Part shown: positions 1-5,491 of the stretch, in pieces
Position numbering within the stretch: position 1 is the first letter of the stretch
Layout: each line of letters begins with the position of its first letter
Assembly: GCA_035370465.1 (NCBI GenBank)
Contig: DAOOVW010000049.1
Coordinates: 1-11,311 of the forward strand
Length of the DNA: 11,311 bases
Direction: 5' to 3'
From: a bacterium
GTDB lineage: Bacteria; Ratteibacteria; UBA8468; B48-G9; JAFGKM01
Translations under genes and position numbers: made by a program
The notes under the pieces: model-generated
Databases searched by the model: none
Told to the model about the DNA's origin: nothing
Seen by the model: only the letters and a program-made list of their open reading frames with translations

Positions 1-40
1 GGTTATAGTTCCCTTTTATTCCAAAACAAAACATCCCTTC

Positions 41-69
41 TTTACAAATAAATTTTAAAGAAGTATAAT
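41..69 (+). promoter_or_regulatory. Sigma70-type promoter for the vapBC-like operon
   Basis: TTTACA at 41-46 and a perfect TATAAT at 64-69 are separated by 17 bp. Transcription would begin near 76, giving a leader of about 35 nt before the ATG at 111. A strong Shine-Dalgarno sequence (TAGGAGG, 98-104) lies in that leader. Operons of this type are usually autorepressed by the antitoxin or the complex. I saw no strong palindrome overlapping this promoter, so the operator is unassigned. Confidence 0.7.
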
Positions 70-110
70 AGTATTAATATTAGTTGGTAATAATAGTAGG
101 AGGAAAAAAA

Positions 111-371
111 ATGAAAACAGATATAGCAACAAACTTATATTTTCCAAAAGAACTCTATGCTGATATGAAAAAAATATCTAAAAAATTAGGCATATCAATT
201 GCTGAATATGTAAGGCAGGTTGTCCAGAAAGATATTGAATCTCGTATTAAAGAAATAGATTGGGAAAATGACCCTCTTTGGGATATTATAGGAATTGGCG
301 AAACAAAAGAATCTGACATATCTATTAATCACGACCACTATCTTTATGGTGGACAAAAAAAGGAAAAATAA
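111..371 (+). CDS. vapB: RHH-type antitoxin (VapB-like)
   Basis: This 86-residue protein is predicted to neutralise the PIN toxin encoded directly downstream and to bind the operon promoter. Residues 1-40 (beginning MKTDIATNLYFPKELYADMK) look like a ribbon-helix-helix domain: a short beta strand, then two helices with the GISIAEYVRQ pattern. The C-terminal half (DPLWDIIGIG at 54-63, then NHDHYLYG at 73-80) matches the toxin-wrapping tail seen in many RHH antitoxins paired with PIN toxins. I chose ATG 111 because TAGGAGG ends 6 nt before it; a TTG at 84 would start upstream of that site. The stop codon overlaps the toxin ATG by one base (TAATG), which suggests translational coupling. Family assignment is from pattern recognition; the specific subfamily is not certain. 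Confidence 0.8.
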   Translation: MKTDIATNLYFPKELYADMKKISKKLGISIAEYVRQVVQKDIESRIKEIDWENDPLWDIIGIGETKESDISINHDHYLYGGQKKEK

Positions 372-781
372 TGAGAAGTATTTTTGCAGATACATCAGCC
401 CTCTTCTCCTTGATAGACAGAACTGACCGCTATCATAAGAAAGCAATAGAGTTATCTAAAAAAACTCGCAAAGAGAATTTAGAAATAGTTATTTCAGACC
501 ACATTTTATCTGAAACAATTACTCTTGTCAGAAATAAAATGGGTTTTCCACAAGCATCTCTTATGGGTATAAAACTATTTGATTCCAGAATTACAACTTT
601 AATTATCGTAGATGAAAATATATTGAAAATGGCATGGGATATTTTTTCAAAATATACTGATAAAGATTTCAGTTTTGTTGATTGTATTTCTTTTGCTGTT
701 ATGAAACAAACAGGAATAGACACTGCTTTTACTTTTGACCATCATTTTGTAGAAATTGGATTTAGGATATTAGGAAGATGA
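371..781 (+). CDS. vapC: PIN-domain ribonuclease toxin (VapC-like)
   Basis: This 136-residue protein is the usual length for a single-domain VapC toxin. PIN toxins are Mg2+-dependent endoribonucleases that typically cut tRNA or rRNA when the antitoxin is degraded. The acidic residues expected of the active site are visible: D7 in IFADTSALF, E48 in HILSETITLV, D104 in FSFVDCISFAVM and D123 in AFTFDHHF. The toxin therefore looks intact and probably active. It starts one base inside the antitoxin stop codon, so the two are almost certainly co-translated. The RNA target cannot be read from the sequence. The order antitoxin then toxin, and the tail of the preceding protein, support the pairing. 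Confidence 0.87.
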   Translation: MRSIFADTSALFSLIDRTDRYHKKAIELSKKTRKENLEIVISDHILSETITLVRNKMGFPQASLMGIKLFDSRITTLIIVDENILKMAWDIFSKYTDKDFSFVDCISFAVMKQTGIDTAFTFDHHFVEIGFRILGR

Positions 782-881
782 AGAAAAAAGGGAAAAACAA
801 GAAGGGACTATCTTAAAAATACTTTACAAAACTACCTGTTTATTCAAAAATTTAGAACACTTCGTAAAAAGATGATGAAAA

Positions 882-903
882 AAAGTTTCCGTATTTATAC
901 TGA
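882..903 (+). repeat. 22-bp direct repeat, left copy
   Basis: This copy is identical over 22 bp to 1590-1611; its inner part reads AGTTTCCGTATTTATACTGA. Flanking bases differ (C after this copy, T after the other). The two copies bracket the repeat-rich block between vapC and the YaaA-RelE gene. They could be a duplicated target, a recombination site, or members of another dispersed family. Confidence 0.85.
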
Positions 904-976
904 CTGAAAATCCCGCAAATTTTAATAACTATACAGTTAATACCAATTTGACAACGGACATAGAGTAAATATTTTC

Positions 977-1036
977 CCCTCACCTATCCTCTCCTCTCAG
1001 GGGAGAGGCTCGCCCGTAGGGCTACGCCCGAGGGGA
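977..1036. repeat. Hairpin-forming CCTCTCC/GGAGAGG repeat
   Basis: CCTCTCC at 988-994 pairs with GGAGAGG at 1002-1008. It is followed by a second small palindrome (CGTAG-GG-CTACG). Its composition resembles the CTCATCC...TTCTCCC/GGGAGAA modules at 5047-5095 and 5205-5255, but the sequence is different. It looks like a non-coding dispersed repeat; no T-tract follows, so a terminator role is not supported. Confidence 0.6.
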
Positions 1037-1059
1037 AGATATCCCTTACCCACAAGTTC

Positions 1060-1143
1060 CCACTTTGAAAAACCGACTAAGGAAGCAAAGGGGAGCAAAG
1101 CAGAGTTGGTGCGTTATCGTCTTCCAGATAGCACAACGGGGAT
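1060..1143 (-). repeat. Composite dispersed repeat, copy A
   Basis: Read on the minus strand this contains ATCCCCGTTGTGCTATCTGG (1124-1143), then the core CGCACCAACTCTG, a GCTTTGCT-type spacer and TTAGTCGGTTT ending near 1060. The 20-bp lead block is identical to 3804-3823 in copy B. The core recurs in copies C, D and E (5142-5198, 5300-5354, 5369-5423). In RNA read from the plus strand of this copy, CCGACU and AGUUGG could pair with one G-U, closing a stem-loop. Confidence 0.85.
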
Positions 1144-1248
1144 GGAGGGGGATTGTTCTACACAGTCAGTTTAAGGAAAGCATACGAACCAGCCCTACAA
1201 GGTAGAGATAAGATAAGCAGGCGGGATTTAATAAAAGGAGATACAGAG

Positions 1249-1284
1249 AAATCCACCCTAACCCTCCTTTACAAAGGAAGGGAG
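1249..1284 (+). repeat. Partial composite repeat (hairpin module only)
   Basis: This stretch, AATCCACCCTAACCCTCCTT and onward, matches the hairpin module of copy B at about 3827-3862 with only a few differences. It has the imperfect CCCTCCTTT/AAGGAAGGG inverted repeat. The characteristic CGCACCAACTCTG core does not follow, so this is a partial or decayed copy. Confidence 0.65.
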
Positions 1285-1439
1285 AGAAAGGAACAGAGTG
1301 GATTTTGAAAAATATACCACAAACTTTGTTGCATTATTTGAAAAGTGATAAAGTAAGAAAAATGTAGTATTTTTCAATTTTATAAAAGAAAATAGGAGCA
1401 AAGGGAATCTCTTTATCCAAGAGGATTGTAGAAGATGTG

Positions 1440-1512
1440 GGTAAGGGATAGGAGGGGAAGGGTGATGGGGGTAGTTCCTTCTACCCAATGGGGAGAGGGT
1501 ATGGGTGAGGGG
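1440..1512. repeat. GGG/CCC-rich hairpin block
   Basis: GGGTAG at 1469-1474 pairs with CTACCC at 1481-1486 across a 6-nt loop, and the stretch continues into GGGGAGAGGGTATGGGTGAG. Read on the minus strand it has the CCCTCACCC...CTCTCCCC character common to intergenic repeats in many bacterial genomes. No coding signal is seen. Confidence 0.5.
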
Positions 1513-1589
1513 GCTGATTTTTATTACACTTTTTGATGTAAAAATAGTATGAATATCTTAGTGTCCAAAAATATGGGAATTTAGGAAGG

Positions 1590-1611
1590 AAAGTTTCCGT
1601 ATTTATACTGA
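1590..1611 (+). repeat. 22-bp direct repeat, right copy
   Basis: Identical to 882-903 over 22 bp and in the same orientation, 708 bp downstream. It closes the repeat-rich block before the convergent 3' end of the YaaA-RelE gene. Confidence 0.85.
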
Positions 1612-1716
1612 TAAGGAATATTTTTGAATAGGTCTTATAAAATATACATAATTTAATCCCTACTGTTATATTTTTTAAGATGGCTTATCCATACAAAGAG
1701 TTCTAAAAATTCCTTT

Positions 1717-2877
1717 TTAATGAGAAATACTTTCAACTTTGGCACCACCTACTGCTCTAATATTAAGTATCTTTTTATTTTTATCCACTGGGTCTTTAAT
1801 ATAAGGGTCTACATGAACTCGGTAAAAATCATTAATTCTAAAACGGTAAAAGGTCTCTCCATCTTTCTGTATTTTTTCTGTTTTAAGACCTGCGTGTTCA
1901 GGATTTTTTATATATAATTTCAGGTTTTGGAGGAATTTTCCATAAATTTCTTTTGGTAATTCTATAATCTGAGAGAGAACTTTATAATTAAAGATAATTT
2001 TTACTTTATGTATTGATTCAATTTCGTCAAATTCTGATGGTCTTTCTATGGAAGTGACTATTTGATTCACCTTCTCCTGAAGTTCATAGGACTCTTCTTC
2101 TCGAGGCAACTTTAATTCTTCTAATTCTTTTTTTCCCTTAATGAACCATATTTTTTCATAAGTTGTTTGAAAGTACTTAATTTTGTTCATTAAATTTAGT
2201 AATTCGGAATCTTCCCCAGTTAAACCTTTGTTTTGTAAAAAATAACCTATTGCTGGTAAAACTGATGGACCTGCATTTTGCTCTCCATATATGTGAAATA
2301 CATCATATCCTCTTGCCTCAAAATACTCCCAGTCAACAATTTCTCTATATAAGTCCTCTCCTGTACAATCAACTAATACATCTATATTGTTCCTTTGCAC
2401 AAATGATTCAAGAATAAAAGTTGCTATTTCTCCTTTCCATATATCTATTATCAATTGAGAGTCCCTTAAATGGAGTGAATAACGTTGTATAAATTCTTCT
2501 GGTAAAACCCATCCATAAAGTCCAGAAAAAATAAGAACCTGATGTCTCCTATTTTTCCATGTCTCTTTGTCAATTTCTTTATAAATCCTTCCACAATATC
2601 TTTCATACGCTGGCAAAAATTTCGCTTCTTCTTTTCCTCCAAAATCAAAACTATTTTTCAATTCCTTATTATATGGTAAATCCTTCAAAATTTTTTTCTG
2701 TCGTGTAAAACCGCCGTTTTTGATGTGAGTAAGGTTAAATTGTCGTCCTTCCATTAAATAAGAAATGCATTCTGAAGATATATAATTACAGATAGAACTT
2801 TTATAATTATAGTTAGTTATTCCACCTTCAATCTTACCGTTAGAACAGGTTATTATAAAAAGAATATTTTTATTCAT
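1717..2877 (-). CDS. YaaA-like (DUF328) domain fused to a RelE/ParE-like toxin domain
   Basis: This 386-residue protein has two recognisable parts. Residues 1 to about 210 resemble the YaaA/DUF328 family, whose E. coli member helps limit DNA damage from intracellular iron during peroxide stress. Visible matches are ILFIITCSNGK at the start, ERYCGRIYK (92-100), FSGLYGWVLPEEFIQRYSLHL (about 117-137, the family's GLYG...P...IQ.Y.L stretch) and IWKGEI (146-151). Residues about 220-290 are a charged linker. Residues about 292-385 look like the RelE/ParE fold: KIIFN strand, two helices (LPKEIYGKFLQNLKLYI), then YRFRINDFYRVHVD (344-357) and a final strand LNIRAVGGAKVE. R345 and R353 sit where these toxins carry basic residues. 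ATG 2877 has GGAG 6 nt upstream. No adjacent antitoxin gene is visible. The YaaA call is fairly firm; toxicity of the C-terminal domain is inference. Confidence 0.75.
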   Translation of the reverse strand: MNKNILFIITCSNGKIEGGITNYNYKSSICNYISSECISYLMEGRQFNLTHIKNGGFTRQKKILKDLPYNKELKNSFDFGGKEEAKFLPAYERYCGRIYKEIDKETWKNRRHQVLIFSGLYGWVLPEEFIQRYSLHLRDSQLIIDIWKGEIATFILESFVQRNNIDVLVDCTGEDLYREIVDWEYFEARGYDVFHIYGEQNAGPSVLPAIGYFLQNKGLTGEDSELLNLMNKIKYFQTTYEKIWFIKGKKELEELKLPREEESYELQEKVNQIVTSIERPSEFDEIESIHKVKIIFNYKVLSQIIELPKEIYGKFLQNLKLYIKNPEHAGLKTEKIQKDGETFYRFRINDFYRVHVDPYIKDPVDKNKKILNIRAVGGAKVESISH

Positions 2878-2895
2878 TTATTTCTCCATACTGAT

Positions 2896-2924
2896 ATGTT
2901 ATGATATATTAAAAATAACATCAA
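2896..2924 (-). promoter_or_regulatory. Promoter and candidate operator of the YaaA-RelE gene
   Basis: On the minus strand TTGATG (2919-2924) and TAACAT (2896-2901) are spaced by 17 bp, a plausible sigma70 promoter 18 nt upstream of the ATG. A perfect 7-bp inverted repeat, ATGTTAT (2896-2902) and ATAACAT (2915-2921), overlaps both hexamers with arm centres 19 bp apart. Such placement is typical of a repressor site, so autoregulation or control by an unlinked antitoxin is possible. The promoter also implies that this gene need not depend on readthrough from the gene upstream. Confidence 0.5.
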
Positions 2925-3014
2925 GTTTACTCTTTAAATATTATTTCGCATGAATTTACTTCTTTGGTTATGCCCTTCCATTTAAATCGCTGTTTTTTTA
3001 AAAAAGCAATCAAT

Positions 3015-3788
3015 TTACAAAGATACGATTTTCTTGCAATTTTTGGGCTTTTTATAAAATTGTTCAAAATCTATTATTTGATCAATTTTAACAACACATT
3101 TAACAAAAGAATTATTGGCTTTTTTTAAAAGTTTTATATGCTCGTAGAGAACATCCTCTTTAATTGCTTTACTACCAAATGAGAATCTCCCTTGATTTAA
3201 TTCTTCTTCTTTTATCTCTATATAATCTTTTACGGGAATACCCAAATATTCAGGATGTATTTTATGTTTAACTTCATTTGCTAAATCATAAATTCTCTTT
3301 CTTCTTTTGCTTTCTTCCTTGTTTTCATTCCAATAAGGCAATAAGGTTCTATATATTTTATTTTCTATACAAGTATTTCCCTTTTTTAAATAATCCATAA
3401 TTTTCTGAAAATTTGTAAGTTTTCTCTCCTTTTCTTCGGCCGATCTCCCTTGTAAATTTTCTTTAGAAAATTTAATTCCCAAAAAACATCTTAGCAATTG
3501 TGCTAACTTATCCCAACATGCAGGTAACAAAACAAGTCCAGAAGATAAATGATATGATTTAATTGCCATTCTAGATATTTTATTGTGAACATTTTTGTGT
3601 TGATTGGTATATGCCATAGCTATTGAGTAACTAAGCCATCTTTGAGTATGATAAATCTGATATTTCCAAAAATCTACTTTATATTTTTTTAGTATAGTAA
3701 ATTCATAAACTTCTTCTCCCCAAGTATCATCTATTTGTTTTATATATCTTTGAAATTTATCATCTCTTTTAGGTATCTTCTTTTTCAT
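3015..3788 (-). CDS. HEPN-like protein (possibly Cthe_2314-type), function unknown
   Basis: This is a 257-residue, basic, mostly helical protein. I do not recognise it with confidence. Two stretches resemble HEPN families, particularly the Cthe_2314 type: the helix around 84-104 with DKLAQLLRCFLGI, and RKRIYDLANEVKHKIHP (163-178), which carries an N-x3-H pattern (N171, H175) preceded by arginines (R162, R163, R165), close to the R-x(4-6)-H RNase motif but with wider spacing. HEPN proteins are often RNases or their inactive relatives in toxin-antitoxin and phage-defence loci. No signal peptide or membrane segment is seen. The start ATG is preceded by GAGGGGGAAAT, and this Shine-Dalgarno sequence lies at the edge of repeat copy B. 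It is followed after 137 nt by the YaaA-RelE gene on the same strand. A non-catalytic HEPN protein is equally possible. Confidence 0.55.
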   Translation of the reverse strand: MKKKIPKRDDKFQRYIKQIDDTWGEEVYEFTILKKYKVDFWKYQIYHTQRWLSYSIAMAYTNQHKNVHNKISRMAIKSYHLSSGLVLLPACWDKLAQLLRCFLGIKFSKENLQGRSAEEKERKLTNFQKIMDYLKKGNTCIENKIYRTLLPYWNENKEESKRRKRIYDLANEVKHKIHPEYLGIPVKDYIEIKEEELNQGRFSFGSKAIKEDVLYEHIKLLKKANNSFVKCVVKIDQIIDFEQFYKKPKNCKKIVSL

Positions 3789-3803
3789 TTGATTTCCCCC
3801 TCT

Positions 3804-3916
3804 ATCCCCGTTGTGCTATCTGGCAAAATCCACCCCGACCCTCCTTTATAAAAGGAGGGAGAACGCACCAACTCTGAGGCACAAGGTAAGCAACTTCAGT
3901 CGGTTTAATAAAGGGG
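3804..3916 (+). repeat. Composite dispersed repeat, copy B
   Basis: This is the most complete copy. It has ATCCCCGTTGTGCTATCTGG (3804-3823), a hairpin module with perfect arms CCCTCCTTT (3839-3847) and AAAGGAGGG (3851-3859), then the core from ACGCACCAACTCTG (3863) through CAGTCGGTTT to AAAGGGG (ending 3916). It is inverted relative to copy A at 1060-1143, so the two copies face each other across the HEPN-like and YaaA-RelE genes. Its left edge reaches to within about 15 nt of the HEPN-like start codon. Confidence 0.85.
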
Positions 3917-4036
3917 AGAACCAAAAAGAGGAGAAGTATATGGGATAAAGGGGAATTAAAGGAATATTATTTGGTGGCAAATTTGTATAAGAAAAAAAAT
4001 ACTTTTTGTTGGTTGCATATTGAGGTAAAATTGAGT

Positions 4037-5014
4037 ATGATGAAAAAAGCGCTCGGACTTGTTTCAGGAGGACTTGATAGTTTAATTGCAATTTCTCTTA
4101 TTAAAGAACAGAACTTTGATGTAATAGGTGTTTTTATTTTAACCCCCTTTATATCTAAATTTGGTGAAGAAACAATAGAGATTTTAAAAAAACAATCCTC
4201 CGAATTAAATTTTAAACTCTGTGTAGTTCCAATTGATATTGATTACATAGAAATTATAAAAAATCCCGTTTTTGGATATGGAAAAAATCTAAATCCATGT
4301 ATTGATTGTCATATTTATATGTTAAAAAAAGCAAAGGAAATTATGGAAAAAGAAAATGCTTCTTTTGTTTTTACAGGGGAAATTTTGGGACAAAGAGGGA
4401 AATCACAAACATTGCAGGCACTAAAAATAATAGAAGAAAAGTCATCTCTAAAAGGAAAATTATTAAGACCCCTTACTGCTTTGAATTTACCAGAGACAGA
4501 AATTGAAAAAAATGGGATTGTTGATAGAAATAAACTTTTAGGGATAAAAGGAAAAGAGAGAAAAATGCAATTAACTCTTGCAGAAATAAAAAATTTAAAA
4601 TTTTTTTCTTCTCCTGCTGGTGGATGTTTATTGACTGATTCTCAATTCTGTAAAAGGTTATCTGATATTTTTAAATATAATGTGGATGCAGAAATTAATG
4701 ACTACTATCTTTTGCAAGTTGGACATCATTTTAGAATTTCTCCAGAAACTAAACTTGTAATTTCAAGAAATAGAAAAGAAAGTGGGAAAATTTTAGAATT
4801 ATTTAGCAATAAAGATATAATTATTCTTTCATCAGATGTCAATAAGGATATAATTGGAATAATAATTGGGGGTTTTTCAGAAATTTGTCTTAAAATTTTT
4901 GCTTCATATATTTCAAAGTCACCTGTTTCAATAATTATTGAGGAAAAAGGTAAAAAAGAAGAAAAAATAGTTCAACCAGAAGAAAAGTTTTTATATAAGG
5001 CATACTTAATTTAA
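4037..5014 (+). CDS. ThiI/MnmA-like PP-loop RNA thiolation enzyme with NFACT-R-type C-terminal domain
   Basis: This 325-residue protein is predicted to activate a nucleobase in tRNA or another RNA with ATP and insert sulfur. The adenylation PP-loop is SGGLDS (10-15). NPCIDC (86-91) gives two cysteines, and C197 in SPAGGCLLT is a likely partner, as in MnmA-type thiouridylases where a cysteine pair carries persulfide sulfur. GEILGQR (114-120) is a further conserved block. Residues about 218-285 (YYLLQVGHHFRISPETKLVI, then SRNRKES) match the NFACT-R RNA-binding domain that has been reported fused to ThiI-like domains and proposed to act in RNA modification. ATG 4037 (or 4040) follows GAGGT at 4022-4026; a TTG at 3971 would add an unsupported 22-residue extension. 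The gene stands alone between two repeat blocks. The modified base and the RNA target are unknown. Confidence 0.82.
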   Translation: MMKKALGLVSGGLDSLIAISLIKEQNFDVIGVFILTPFISKFGEETIEILKKQSSELNFKLCVVPIDIDYIEIIKNPVFGYGKNLNPCIDCHIYMLKKAKEIMEKENASFVFTGEILGQRGKSQTLQALKIIEEKSSLKGKLLRPLTALNLPETEIEKNGIVDRNKLLGIKGKERKMQLTLAEIKNLKFFSSPAGGCLLTDSQFCKRLSDIFKYNVDAEINDYYLLQVGHHFRISPETKLVISRNRKESGKILELFSNKDIIILSSDVNKDIIGIIIGGFSEICLKIFASYISKSPVSIIIEEKGKKEEKIVQPEEKFLYKAYLI

Positions 5015-5046
5015 GAATAAATAATGGCGGTGTAAAGTAAAAAGGA

Positions 5047-5198
5047 CCCCCCTCATCCGAGCATTCTCCCCAACGGGGAGAAGGACGAAAATCCCCTCTC
5101 TAACTCCCCTTTATTAAAGGGGAGAATTAAAAATGGGAATGACGCATCAACTCTGTTTTGCTACTCTTTGCTTCTTTAGTCGGTTTTACAAAGAGGGG
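5047..5198 (+). repeat. Composite dispersed repeat, copy C
   Basis: This copy contains CCCCCCTCATCC, a perfect hairpin TTCTCCCC-AAC-GGGGAGAA (5064-5082), GACGAAAATCCCC, a second perfect palindrome of 10-bp arms CTCCCCTTTA/TAAAGGGGAG (5104-5124), then the core from ACGCATCAACTCTG (5142) through TTAGTCGGTTTTACAAAGAG. Its core closely matches the copy A core read on the minus strand. Confidence 0.85.
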
Positions 5199-5204
5199 AA
5201 ATAT

Positions 5205-5354
5205 CCCCCCTCATCCTGCACCTTCTCCCTAACAGGGAGAAGGACGAAAATCCCCCTTTAAATCCCCCTTAATCCCCGTTGTGCCTATTGAAATACATTA
5301 CGGCACCAACTCTGTGTGCTAAACTTTGCTACTTTTATCGGTTTACAAAGGGGG
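5205..5354 (+). repeat. Composite dispersed repeat, copy D
   Basis: The same module order as copy C: CCCCCCTCATCC, a perfect 10-bp-arm hairpin CCTTCTCCCT-AAC-AGGGAGAAGG (5221-5243), GACGAAAATCCCC, then ATCCCCGTTGTGC (5272-5284) as in copies A and B, and the core from GGCACCAACTCTG (about 5302) to ATCGGTTTACAAAGGGGG. The hairpin sequence differs from that of copy C in both arms together, so pairing is kept. Confidence 0.85.
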
Positions 5355-5368
5355 AAGTATTTGGGAGA

Positions 5369-5423
5369 ACGCACCAAGTCTGAAAAACAAGGTAAGCAAA
5401 TTTAGTCGGTTTATCAAAGGGGG
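5369..5423 (+). repeat. Composite dispersed repeat, copy E (core only)
   Basis: ACGCACCAAGTCTG, a spacer with AAGGTAAGCAAA, then TTAGTCGGTTTATCAAAGGG. The spacer is closest to that of copy B (CAAGGTAAGCAAC). The upstream hairpin modules are missing, so this is a short form joined directly after copy D. Confidence 0.8.
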
Positions 5424-5491
5424 AATGGGGATATTTATCTTAAACTCTGTACTTCTTACCTGGTGAATACTTAAAATTTAAGGAAGGGAAA

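Larger units (their letters stand above)
782..1716. repeat. Gene-free repeat-rich intergenic block (935 nt)
   Basis: I see no credible gene here on either strand. The stretch is a patchwork of GC-richer, hairpin-forming repeats set in an AT-rich background. In order it holds one copy of a 22-bp direct repeat (882-903), a CCTCTCC/GGAGAGG hairpin block (about 977-1036), a minus-oriented composite repeat (1060-1143), a CCCTCCTTT hairpin module (1249-1284), a further CCC/GGG-rich hairpin block (about 1440-1512) and the second 22-bp repeat (1590-1611). The remaining sequence to 1716 is AT-rich with nothing recognisable. Confidence 0.75.
5015..5491. repeat. Gene-free repeat cluster (477 nt)
   Basis: No gene is seen. 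The stretch holds three plus-oriented copies of the composite repeat (C, D, E) in a row. The first two have a spacing of about 158 nt, each beginning CCCCCCTCATCC and containing a TTCTCCC/GGGAGAA hairpin. The remaining sequence, 5424-5491, is the leader of the next gene, with AAGGAAGGG as a strong ribosome binding site at 5480-5488. Confidence 0.8.

Noticed and set aside
1150..1310. An open plus-strand frame of about 55 codons through the repeat block, with a twin-arginine-like SRRDLIKG stretch
   Set aside because: It has no ATG or ribosome binding site, lies within repeat sequence and ends in the hairpin module. It reads as chance translation.
1258..1488. Minus-strand frame of 76 codons in the repeat region
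   Set aside because: The proline- and leucine-rich product comes from CCC/CTC-rich repeats; there is no ribosome binding site and no recognisable domain.
882..1611. Possible CRISPR array from the 22-bp direct repeats
   Set aside because: Only two copies 708 bp apart; there are no regular spacers and no cas genes.
2878..3014. A small antitoxin gene in the gap before the YaaA-RelE gene
   Set aside because: The only minus-strand ATG frame I found encodes about 15 residues without a ribosome binding site.
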